Part shown: one piece after another, positions 1 to 6,795 of the stretch | Numbering within the stretch: the stretch's first letter is position 1 | How the letters are laid out: each line of letters opens with the position of its first letter | From: Deltaproteobacteria bacterium | GTDB taxonomy: Bacteria > Desulfobacterota > DSM-4660 > Desulfatiglandales > Desulfatiglandaceae | Assembly: GCA_019307645.1 (NCBI GenBank) | Contig: JAFDJF010000124.1 | Location: 1-6,908 of the forward strand | Length of the DNA: 6,908 nt | Direction: 5' to 3' | The notes under the pieces: model-generated | Database searches by the model: none | What the model saw: the letters and a program-made list of their open reading frames with translations, nothing else | Told to the model about the DNA's origin: nothing | Translations under genes and position numbers: made by a program

Positions 1-1176
1 GTTCCGGACAAGGTGTATTCAAAACGGGTGTGTTTTATTGAGGGATCTTCCTCCGCGCTCATTCCCCAGGACCTCCGCATCAGCCCTTCCCTTCTCAAAG
101 AGCTCGACCCCATGTTTCATCTTCTCCTGTACGCCGGACACCAGGCCTTCAATGACGCTGTCACAGAAAATCTTGACAGAAGCCGAGTGGGCGTAATTAT
201 CGGGAACATCGTGCTGCCCACAGAAAAGGCCTCTGCCATGGCACTCGAGTATCTCGGCCGAACCTTTGAGGAAAAAGTCCTTGGGCGACCGAACGAGAAA
301 AAAGATGACAAGATCCATCCCTTGAACCGCTATGTGGCCGGGCTCCCGGCAGGGGTACTTGCCAAAGCCCTGGGCCTTGGGAACGGCAGTTTTACCCTGG
401 ATGCGGCATGCGCCTCCTCCCTCTATGCCCTGAAGCTTGCCTCTGACCAGCTCCTTAGCGGCCGCGCCGATGCCGTGCTGACAGGCGGAGTGTCCCGTCC
501 GGATTGTCTCTATACCCAGATGGGTTTTTCGCAACTCAGGGCGATTTCGGCCACAGGCGTCTGCGCCCCGTTTGACAAAAACGCCAACGGACTTGTTGTG
601 GGTGAAGGCGCCGGCTTATTCACACTCAAACGCACAGAGGATGCCTTACGGGACGGAGACCATATCTATGCCGTCATCGCAGGGATTGGTCTTTCAAACG
701 ATGTTGGCGGCAGCCTGCTGGCGCCCGACACCGAAGGGCAATTGCGAGCCATGGAGCCGGCCTACGAGGAGGCTGGCTGGGACCCCCGGGATGTAGATCT
801 TGTCGAATGCCATGCCACAGGGACCCCTGTGGGAGATACTGTGGAGTTCGAAAGCCTGAAGGCCCTGTGGGGGACTGACGGATGGTCCCCGGGACAATGC
901 GTCATCGGGTCGATCAAGTCCAATATCGGACATCTCCTGACCGCAGCAGGCTCTGCAGCGCTGATCAAGGTCCTGCTGGCCCTCAAAAACAAGACGCTTC
1001 CCCCCACAGCAAACTTCAGCGCATCCCATCCCGGCCTTGCCATGGACACCAGTCCTTTTACAATCCTGACTGAACCCAGACCCTGGACAAAACGCGACAA
1101 TAACACGCCAAGGCGGGCGGCCGTCAATGCATTCGGGTTTGGAGGAATAAACGCCCATGTGCTCATAGAAGAATGG
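1..1176 (+). other. Domain: active beta-ketoacyl synthase (KS), N-terminus cut by window
   Basis: Condensing domain with a full catalytic set. The nucleophile is Cys133 in DAACASS (base 409). The two histidines are His267 in HATGT (base 811) and His307 in KSNIGH (base 931), with Lys302 in the same block. GFGGINAH closes the thiolase fold at residues 375-382. The region between (PFD at the start of the GEGAG block, then LSND) is standard for KS. Only the first strand region (usually IAIVGM...FPGA) is absent, because it lies before base 1. It should perform decarboxylative Claisen condensation with ACP-bound malonate. Confidence 0.93.
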
Positions 1177-4100
1177 ACAGATGATCAATCAATAAATTCT
1201 GTCCCCCGAAATGCAGGTTCCCAATCCCATCATCTAAAATCCAAAACTCAAAATCCAAAACCAATAGTTGCCATCATCGGCATGGATGCCCATTTTGGGC
1301 CGTGGAACGGGTTGAATAAATTTTGTGAGCGTGTCCTCGGCAATACTGATGAAACCGAGCCTTCATCCACGCACAACTGGTGGGGCGCACAAGACAGTTT
1401 CTGGTTCAGGAATCAGGGTCTGGACCGATTCCCTTTTGACGGGTATACCATTCATGAACTTTCGGTTTCCCTGGACAAATTTCGTATCCCGCCAAAGGAG
1501 CTTGAAGAGATGCTACCCCAGCAGTCTCTAATGCTTCAGATTGCAGGCCGTGCGATTCTTGATGCGGGATTGACTGAAAAAGATCGCATGCGCACCGGCG
1601 TATTTATCGGAATCGGACTGGATCTGAATACGACTAATTTTCAGCTCCGATGGTGGATTCCTGAAAAAGCCAGAGGCTGGGCAAAACAACTGGGGCAGGA
1701 CCTGACAAATGAAGAACTGGATATTTGGATACAATCTCTGAGGGAGGCTGCCGCCCCTCCCTTGACCGCCAATAGAACCATGGGAGCACTGGGTGGCATT
1801 GTGGCAAGCCGCATTGCCCGTGAGTTTCATGTGGGAGGCCCCAGCTTTACCATCTCCAGTGAAGAAAGTTCCGGCATACGCGCCCTGGAAACAGCGGTTC
1901 GATTACTTGAAAACGGCACCATCGATCATGCCGTTGTAGGCGCAGTGGACCTGGCTGCGGATATACGGTCTGTGCTTGGCACACACTTTGGCCGGGCCTT
2001 TTCTGCATCCGGGAAAATCCGTCCTTTTGAATCTGATGCGGACGGAACAATTATCGGAGAAGGCGCCGCCGCAGTCATTTTAAAAAGGCTTGACCGGGCC
2101 GCAAACGGCGACAGCAGGATCTATGCGGTCATCAAGGGTATCGGCGTGGCCGGGGGCGGCGGAATAGAATCATTGGTTCCTGATGCCGAGACCTGCCGGA
2201 CTGCCATGCAAAGGGCCTATGACGAGGGGGGCATGGACCCGAGCAGTGTCGGTTACCTGGAGGCCCATGGGAGCGGCATTCCTGATGAAGACCGGATGGA
2301 GGCACAGGCCCTGCAGGAGGTTTTCCCCTCCGGGCGCAACGATGCCCCCTGCCCTTTGGGAAGCGTCAAGGCCGACATCGGACACACCGGTTCAGCATCG
2401 GGGATGGCCTCCCTGGTGAAGCTGTGTCTGTGCCTCGACCGGGAAATCCAGCCTCCCATCAGGTGCGCGGATCAGAATTCCCGCATCAGTATCCCGGACA
2501 CAGGTTTTTCCTCTCTCCCGGGTCCGCAATACTGGCTGCGCAATCGTGAGCAAGGTCCGCGAAGGGCTGCCCTGAACTGTTTCAGCGTGAACGGCAATTG
2601 TACCCATGTTATCCTGGAAGCATTTGAAAAGCATGAGCGCTCTTACTCCCGCACAGACGCACTGCAACCACTAAGCCTGGAAAAGGCCGCGCTTTTTTCT
2701 ATTGAGGCGGACCATGTTTCAGAAATCCAGGAAGGACTGGATCGGCTGCATTCCCATATCCGTCAATTCCCGGAAGAGCGTGTGGGTGCTCTTGCCCGGA
2801 AGTGGCACAAGAAAAACCGGTTGAATCCCGAAAACGCCCTCTGCCTGACACTTACCCCTCACGATAGAGGAGAACTCCCATCGCTCATTGATCATGCAAA
2901 ACGATTACTTACTGATAATCCCGTCCAGTCAATCTCTCCCATGCCGAATTTCCCTGTGTCATTTTCTCCCGGCCCTTTGGGAAAAACCGGAAAGGTGGCG
3001 TTTGTCTTTCCGGGTTCCGGAAATCACTTTCCGGGAATGGGACGGCGCCTTTCGGCCCGGTGGCCGGAAATCTTCCAAAGGCAGGACCTGCAGAACAGCC
3101 GGCTGCGCGACCAGTTTATTCCGGAACTTTTCTGGAACACAGAATCCATTGAAGCGTTTGACTTGAATCCGAAGGCCGAAATTTCCGGTCAGGTGGCCCT
3201 TGGAACTGCAGTAAGCGATCTTATCCGGGGTTTCGGGGTACGCCCTGACGCAGCCATCGGCTACAGTCTGGGAGAATCTGCCGCGCTTTTTTCCTTAAAT
3301 GCCTGGACTGACCGTGATGAAATGCTTCGCCGAATGAACGCCTCCACCCTGTTCACCCATGATCTGGCAGGCCCATGTAATGCGGCACGCAAGACCTGGA
3401 AGCTTCCTGAAAATGAAGAAGTGGACTGGGTCTCAGGGGTGATCGACTGCCCGGAGGAGGAAGCCAAAAAGGTCCTCAAGGGTAAAGGAAAGGTTTATCT
3501 TTTAATTGTCAATACCCTGAACGAATGCGTTTTGGGAGGAAATCGAAGCGCCGTTGAAGAGGTGGTGAAGACGCTCGGTTGCCGGTTTTTTCCCCTGTCC
3601 GGTGTGCCCACCGTCCATTGTGAAGTCGCACGCATAGAGGAAAGACCCTACCACGAACTTCATCTCTTTGAGACATCACCGCCACCAGATATCACGTTCT
3701 ACAGTTGTGCCCTTGAAAGGGCCTATGAAGTAACCAGAAAAAACGCTGCCGACTCCATCCTGGCACAGGTCGTAAACAGTATCAATTTCCCCAGGCTAAT
3801 CGACGCGGCCTATGAAGACGGTATCCGCATCTTCCTGGAAATGGGGCCCGGCAGTTCCTGCACCCGCATGATCGGCAATATCCTTGACAGCCGCCCACAC
3901 ATGGCCTTGTCTGCCTGTGCTCCCGGCCAGGACGATGCGGCATCCGTGCTGCGTCTTCTGGGTCGTTTGCTGTCAGAACGAGTTCCTGTGGACCTGAACG
4001 CCCTGTACGGGGGTGAAGCTTCAACGACTGAGTACCGCACATCACAACCTTCGGCATCTGTCATCATCCCAATCGGAGGGAAAGCTTTTCAAGTCTCCGC

Positions 4101-6795
4101 CCCCGAGCACCGCGATACGCTTGATAATGAACATAATGCCTTCCAGGTAAGCCAATCCAAAATCCCTCCTGGGCGTAGGCCCATACGGGCCGGAGGCCAA
4201 AATCAAAAATCCAAAATGGGTCTTGCCCAGTCAATGGAACCCATACTTCGCCAGGCGGAAGCGGCAGAAACAGCCGGAATACAGGCCCATGAGGAATACC
4301 TGCGTCTGTCTAAAAACATCTCCCAGACCCTATCAGATAATCTGGCCTTTCAAATGACCCTTGTCGAGGCCATGAGGTCTCTTCCTGAATCCGGGACGAC
4401 CAAAAAAGACAAGCGTACCGTGGCCTTTGATCGCCCCATGTGTCTGGAATTCGCGATCGGCTCCATTGCCGGGATGCTCGGGCCCGACTTTGCCCCGATC
4501 GATTCCCACCCCACCCGTGTAAGGCTCCCTGATGAACCCCTTATGCTCGTTGACCGGATCGTATCGGTTGAAGGAAAACCGCGATCCCTTACAAACGGCA
4601 GGGTAATTACCGAGCATGATATCCTCCCCGGGGCATGGTACCTCGACCACGGACGCATTCCCACCTGTATCGCCGTGGAAGCCGGACAGGCGGACCTCTT
4701 TCTTTCGGGATATCTGGGTATTGATTTCAAGACAAAGGGCCTTGCCGTCTATCGCCTGCTGGATGCGGCCGTGACATTCCACAGGGAACTGCCCGGACCC
4801 GGGACGGTGATCCGCTATAATATCCGGATAGAACGATTCTTCCGCCAGGGAGAGACGCATCTGTTTAGATTTAATTTTGAAGGCACTGTAAACGGTGAAC
4901 CGCTTTTGACCATGACCGACGGCTGCGCCGGGTTCTTTACACTCGAAGAACTGGTTGCCGGCCAGGGAGTTGTGCACACCGAGCTGGATCTTCGACCCCT
5001 GCCCGGCATCAGGCCGGACGGCTGGCAGGATTTTGTGCCAATGGACGTGGCATCATACAGCAAACACCAGATAAACACCTTGCGGTCCGGCGATCTCGCC
5101 GGCTGTTTCGGCCCATCCTTTGAGGACCTTGGGCTTACGAATCCTTTACGCATTCCCGGCGGCCGTATGGCGCTGGTGGACCGGGTGGTACACCTGGACC
5201 CAGGGGGCGGCCGCTTCGGACTTGGGATTATTCGAGCCGAGGCAGACATCCATGCTGATGACTGGTTCCTGACCTGCCATTTTATCGACGACCCCGTGAT
5301 GCCCGGCACATTGATGTATGAGTGCTGCCTTCATACACTTCGGATTTTTCTCTTGAGAATGGGCTGGGTCGGAGAGCAGGACACCGTCGTTTGCGGTCCC
5401 GTGCCCGGCGTAGCCGGCCGGTTGAAGTGTCGCGGCCAGGTGATAGAAACCACTCAAAAAGTGACCTATGAGATCAGCATCAAGGAACTGGGTTACCGGC
5501 CTGAGCCCTATGCCATCGTAGATGCCCTGATGTACGCGGACGACAAACTTATTGTGGAAATTACTGACATGTCCATCCGCTTTTCAGGCCTTACAAAACA
5601 AAAAATCGCTGAAGTATGGTCCTGCAAAAAGAAATCCGGATCGAAAGACTCAACACCGGAAATCCTGAAACCGGAAGTATTATTTGATCATGACCGCATC
5701 CTCGCCTTTGCCGTTGGCAGGCCCTCAGAGGCATTTGGGGAACCCTACAGGGTTTTTGACAGTGAACGATTCATCGCACGCCTTCCCGGCCCCCCTTATC
5801 AGTTCCTGGATTGCATTACGGGAATTGATGCAGAACAGTGGCAAATGAAGCCGGGAGGCACTGTTGAGACACAATACCACGTGCCGGCCAATGCCTGGTA
5901 TTTCAGCGCATGCGGTATGCCGGAACTGCCGGAGATGCCCTTTGCCGTGCTCATGGAAATTGCACTCCAGCCTTGCGGCTGGCTCGCTGCATATATGGGC
6001 TCAGCCCTCACAAGTGATAGCGATCTTTCCTTCCGGAACCTGGGAGGGACGGCAGTTCAATATGAACCCGTGTTTCCGGATGCAGGTACGCTGACGACTT
6101 CTGTAAAGGTAACGAATGTGTCAACCTCTGCCGGGATGATTATCCAGAACTATGATTTTGAGGTCCGAAATGAAGGAAGGCCTGTATATACAGGGGACAC
6201 CTATTTCGGTTTTTTTACAAAGCAGGCACTGGCCGACCAGGTGGGGATAAGTGACGCCGGACTCTACGAGCCGACACCCGGGGAAATTGGAAAAGGACTG
6301 AAATTCGATTATCCGGAAGGTCTGCTATTTCCGGACGCCCAGCTCAGGATGGTGGATCGCATTGAGCTCTTTGTTCCTGACGGCGGTCCAAACAACCTGG
6401 GATTCATACGCGGCACAAAGGGCATCGACCCCCGGGAGTGGTTTTTCAAGGCCCACTTTTTCGAGGATCCTGTCTGGCCGGGATCACTTGGACTGGAGTC
6501 CTTTCTCCAGGCCATAAAGGTTGTGGCCGTAAACCGCTGGGGCATCGGTGTATGGGCGGAAAGCACCGACATCCAGCTTGCAGGCCCCGGCATCAAGAAT
6601 TTCACAATGGCGCCGGGAGAAAGGCACAGCTGGCTCTATAGAGGCCAGATTCTTCCTTCTGACAATTTGGTAACCGTACAGGCCTCGGTCACTTCAATAG
6701 ATGATGTTAACCGCCGGATCCGGGCCGACGGATTTCTCATGGTTGACGGGCGTGTAATTTATCAGATAAATGATTTTGAAATAATGGCGACGTGA
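1..6795 (+). CDS. pfaC: PfaC-like polyunsaturated fatty acid / secondary-lipid synthase subunit, KS-CLF-AT-DH-DH (5' partial)
   Basis: Cytoplasmic type I iterative synthase subunit that would condense malonyl units onto an ACP-bound acyl chain and dehydrate the 3-hydroxyacyl intermediates, giving a polyunsaturated or related lipid. Visible domains by residue (1 = GTG at 13): KS ~1-388, CLF ~417-875, AT ~994-1336, predicted helix ~1403-1456, double-hotdog DH1 ~1472-1862 and DH2 ~1890-2258. The DH half resembles remembered gammaproteobacterial PfaC closely, e.g. YLGIDF, VYRLLD, GCAGFFT and VNG-type blocks in the same order. The frame is open from base 1 (gtt ccg gac aag), and the KS lacks its usual first ~80 residues, so the real start lies upstream; the GTG at 13 has no convincing ribosome binding site. 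There is no ACP, KR, ER or AGPAT, so partner subunits are required. The AT fused between CLF and DH is unlike the classical separate PfaB. The symbol is by family resemblance; Pfa3 would be an equally fair name. Whether the product is a PUFA or another lipid cannot be read from the sequence. Confidence 0.93.
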   Translation, partial: VPDKVYSKRVCFIEGSSSALIPQDLRISPSLLKELDPMFHLLLYAGHQAFNDAVTENLDRSRVGVIIGNIVLPTEKASAMALEYLGRTFEEKVLGRPNEKKDDKIHPLNRYVAGLPAGVLAKALGLGNGSFTLDAACASSLYALKLASDQLLSGRADAVLTGGVSRPDCLYTQMGFSQLRAISATGVCAPFDKNANGLVVGEGAGLFTLKRTEDALRDGDHIYAVIAGIGLSNDVGGSLLAPDTEGQLRAMEPAYEEAGWDPRDVDLVECHATGTPVGDTVEFESLKALWGTDGWSPGQCVIGSIKSNIGHLLTAAGSAALIKVLLALKNKTLPPTANFSASHPGLAMDTSPFTILTEPRPWTKRDNNTPRRAAVNAFGFGGINAHVLIEEWTDDQSINSVPRNAGSQSHHLKSKTQNPKPIVAIIGMDAHFGPWNGLNKFCERVLGNTDETEPSSTHNWWGAQDSFWFRNQGLDRFPFDGYTIHELSVSLDKFRIPPKELEEMLPQQSLMLQIAGRAILDAGLTEKDRMRTGVFIGIGLDLNTTNFQLRWWIPEKARGWAKQLGQDLTNEELDIWIQSLREAAAPPLTANRTMGALGGIVASRIAREFHVGGPSFTISSEESSGIRALETAVRLLENGTIDHAVVGAVDLAADIRSVLGTHFGRAFSASGKIRPFESDADGTIIGEGAAAVILKRLDRAANGDSRIYAVIKGIGVAGGGGIESLVPDAETCRTAMQRAYDEGGMDPSSVGYLEAHGSGIPDEDRMEAQALQEVFPSGRNDAPCPLGSVKADIGHTGSASGMASLVKLCLCLDREIQPPIRCADQNSRISIPDTGFSSLPGPQYWLRNREQGPRRAALNCFSVNGNCTHVILEAFEKHERSYSRTDALQPLSLEKAALFSIEADHVSEIQEGLDRLHSHIRQFPEERVGALARKWHKKNRLNPENALCLTLTPHDRGELPSLIDHAKRLLTDNPVQSISPMPNFPVSFSPGPLGKTGKVAFVFPGSGNHFPGMGRRLSARWPEIFQRQDLQNSRLRDQFIPELFWNTESIEAFDLNPKAEISGQVALGTAVSDLIRGFGVRPDAAIGYSLGESAALFSLNAWTDRDEMLRRMNASTLFTHDLAGPCNAARKTWKLPENEEVDWVSGVIDCPEEEAKKVLKGKGKVYLLIVNTLNECVLGGNRSAVEEVVKTLGCRFFPLSGVPTVHCEVARIEERPYHELHLFETSPPPDITFYSCALERAYEVTRKNAADSILAQVVNSINFPRLIDAAYEDGIRIFLEMGPGSSCTRMIGNILDSRPHMALSACAPGQDDAASVLRLLGRLLSERVPVDLNALYGGEASTTEYRTSQPSASVIIPIGGKAFQVSAPEHRDTLDNEHNAFQVSQSKIPPGRRPIRAGGQNQKSKMGLAQSMEPILRQAEAAETAGIQAHEEYLRLSKNISQTLSDNLAFQMTLVEAMRSLPESGTTKKDKRTVAFDRPMCLEFAIGSIAGMLGPDFAPIDSHPTRVRLPDEPLMLVDRIVSVEGKPRSLTNGRVITEHDILPGAWYLDHGRIPTCIAVEAGQADLFLSGYLGIDFKTKGLAVYRLLDAAVTFHRELPGPGTVIRYNIRIERFFRQGETHLFRFNFEGTVNGEPLLTMTDGCAGFFTLEELVAGQGVVHTELDLRPLPGIRPDGWQDFVPMDVASYSKHQINTLRSGDLAGCFGPSFEDLGLTNPLRIPGGRMALVDRVVHLDPGGGRFGLGIIRAEADIHADDWFLTCHFIDDPVMPGTLMYECCLHTLRIFLLRMGWVGEQDTVVCGPVPGVAGRLKCRGQVIETTQKVTYEISIKELGYRPEPYAIVDALMYADDKLIVEITDMSIRFSGLTKQKIAEVWSCKKKSGSKDSTPEILKPEVLFDHDRILAFAVGRPSEAFGEPYRVFDSERFIARLPGPPYQFLDCITGIDAEQWQMKPGGTVETQYHVPANAWYFSACGMPELPEMPFAVLMEIALQPCGWLAAYMGSALTSDSDLSFRNLGGTAVQYEPVFPDAGTLTTSVKVTNVSTSAGMIIQNYDFEVRNEGRPVYTGDTYFGFFTKQALADQVGISDAGLYEPTPGEIGKGLKFDYPEGLLFPDAQLRMVDRIELFVPDGGPNNLGFIRGTKGIDPREWFFKAHFFEDPVWPGSLGLESFLQAIKVVAVNRWGIGVWAESTDIQLAGPGIKNFTMAPGERHSWLYRGQILPSDNLVTVQASVTSIDDVNRRIRADGFLMVDGRVIYQINDFEIMAT
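1177..1262 (+). repeat. A-rich KS-CLF linker with two AAAATCCAAAA copies
   Basis: Linker of about 28 residues rich in Ser, Asn, Gln and Lys, between GFGGINAH of the KS and the IIGMDAHFGP start of the CLF. Bases 1236-1246 and 1250-1260 are identical 11-mers, AAAATCCAAAA, spaced 14 bases apart and read in frame as low-complexity peptide (KSKTQNPKP). The tract is much poorer in GC than the surrounding gene. The same 11-mer recurs in the AT-DH linker at 4206-4216. Confidence 0.75.
1261..2637 (+). other. Domain: chain-length factor (KS-like, catalytic Cys replaced by Glu)
   Basis: A second KS fold that pairs with the first, as in all Pfa synthases and type II PKS CLFs. It opens with IIGMDAHFGP, a block seen in PfaC CLFs (ASHFGP). 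Where the KS has DAACASS this domain reads SSEESSG, putting Glu618 (base 1864) at the nucleophile position. His752 in EAHGSG, Lys786 in SVKADIGH and His791 are all kept. It ends with the degenerate block NCFSVNGNCTH in place of GFGG-NAH. The expected role is setting chain length and perhaps decarboxylating malonyl-ACP; it cannot be acylated on cysteine. Confidence 0.88.
2992..4020 (+). other. Domain: PfaB-type acyltransferase (AT)
   Basis: Starts with VAFVFPGSGNHFPGMGR, the PfaB/hglE-like form of the AT opening motif. The nucleophile is Ser1085 in GYSLGES (base 3265), with Tyr in place of the usual His of GHSxGE. The probable catalytic His is His1202 in VPTVHCEV (base 3616). LEMGPGSSCTRMIG at 1275-1288 is the conserved C-terminal block. 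The stretch at about residues 877-993, before it, is the KS-AT type linker and has no recognisable catalytic motif. An AT at this place is unusual for PfaC and probably takes over the job of a separate PfaB protein. Substrate specificity is not certain. Confidence 0.88.
4154..4217 (+). repeat. Small repeat element with hairpin in the AT-DH linker
   Basis: Left arm AATCCAAAATC at 4154-4164. Centre hairpin: GGCCC (4178-4182), loop ATAC, GGGCC (4187-4191), enclosed by CCTCC (4165-4169) and GGAGG (4192-4196) with an 8-base bulge on the left side. Right arm has CCAAAATC at 4197-4204 and AAAATCCAAAA at 4206-4216. The arms share CCAAAATC and the 11-mer also found at 1236-1260. It is read through in frame as a basic Gly/Pro/Arg-rich peptide (PPGRRPIRAGGQ) that looks like no domain. 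The arrangement looks like a small interspersed repeat accommodated in a flexible linker. Confidence 0.6.
4216..4380 (+). other. Predicted helical linker before the dehydratases
   Basis: Residues ~1403-1456 are rich in Leu, Ala, Gln and Glu with no Pro after 1410 (LRQAEAAETAG, then HEEYLRLSKNISQTLSDNLA), suggesting a long helix or short coiled coil. PfaC proteins have a comparable Gln/Ala/Leu-rich helix in the same place, just before DH1, often after a Pro/Ala/Thr linker. It may be a dimerisation or spacer element. It is assigned by composition and position only. Confidence 0.5.
4426..5598 (+). other. Domain: DH1, FabA-like double-hotdog dehydratase
   Basis: The first hotdog (~1472-1660) carries the PfaC-typical blocks VRLPDEPLMLVDR, AVEAGQADLFLSGYLGIDF, VYRLLD and DGCAGFFT. 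The second (~1690-1862) holds the catalytic site: His1756 in TCHFIDDPVMPGTL (base 5278), with Glu1770 fourteen residues later, where FabA has its catalytic Asp. Glu at this place is also what I recall in marine PfaC. Such domains dehydrate 3-hydroxyacyl-ACP, and some also isomerise trans-2 to cis-3 double bonds. Confidence 0.88.
5680..6792 (+). other. Domain: DH2, FabA-like double-hotdog dehydratase
   Basis: The first hotdog (~1890-2075) has NAWYF and MEIALQPCGWLAAYMG, then the block YTGDTYFGFF. The second (~2095-2258) has His2148 in KAHFFEDPVWPGSLGLE (base 6454), with Glu2162 at the FabA-Asp position. Trp replaces the usual Met of DPVMPG. The protein ends a few residues after the last hotdog strand, leaving no room for an enoyl reductase or acyltransferase tail. 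It presumably shares the dehydration cycles with DH1, one possibly handling 2,2-isomerisation or 2,3-isomerisation as reported for Pfa systems. Confidence 0.88.

Noticed and set aside
13..15. GTG as the true start codon
   Set aside because: The frame is open upstream to base 1, no clear Shine-Dalgarno sequence precedes it, and the first KS strand and active-site loop region expected before it are missing.
4141..4220. Frameshift or pseudogene caused by the linker repeat
   Set aside because: The reading frame continues unbroken and both AT and DH motifs on either side are intact and in the same frame.
4333..4977. Long antisense open frame (214 codons) opposite DH1
   Set aside because: It lies wholly opposite a well-conserved dehydratase and its translation resembles no family; such frames arise from codon bias in GC-rich genes. 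The same holds for the frames on the minus strand at 19-534, 694-1188 and 4815-5309.
5600..5690. Possible ACP, ER or AGPAT domain between or after the DHs
   Set aside because: No DSL-type phosphopantetheine motif, Rossmann-type nucleotide motif or HX4D acyltransferase motif was seen there or at the C-terminus; the DH1-DH2 gap is a short Lys/Ser-rich linker.
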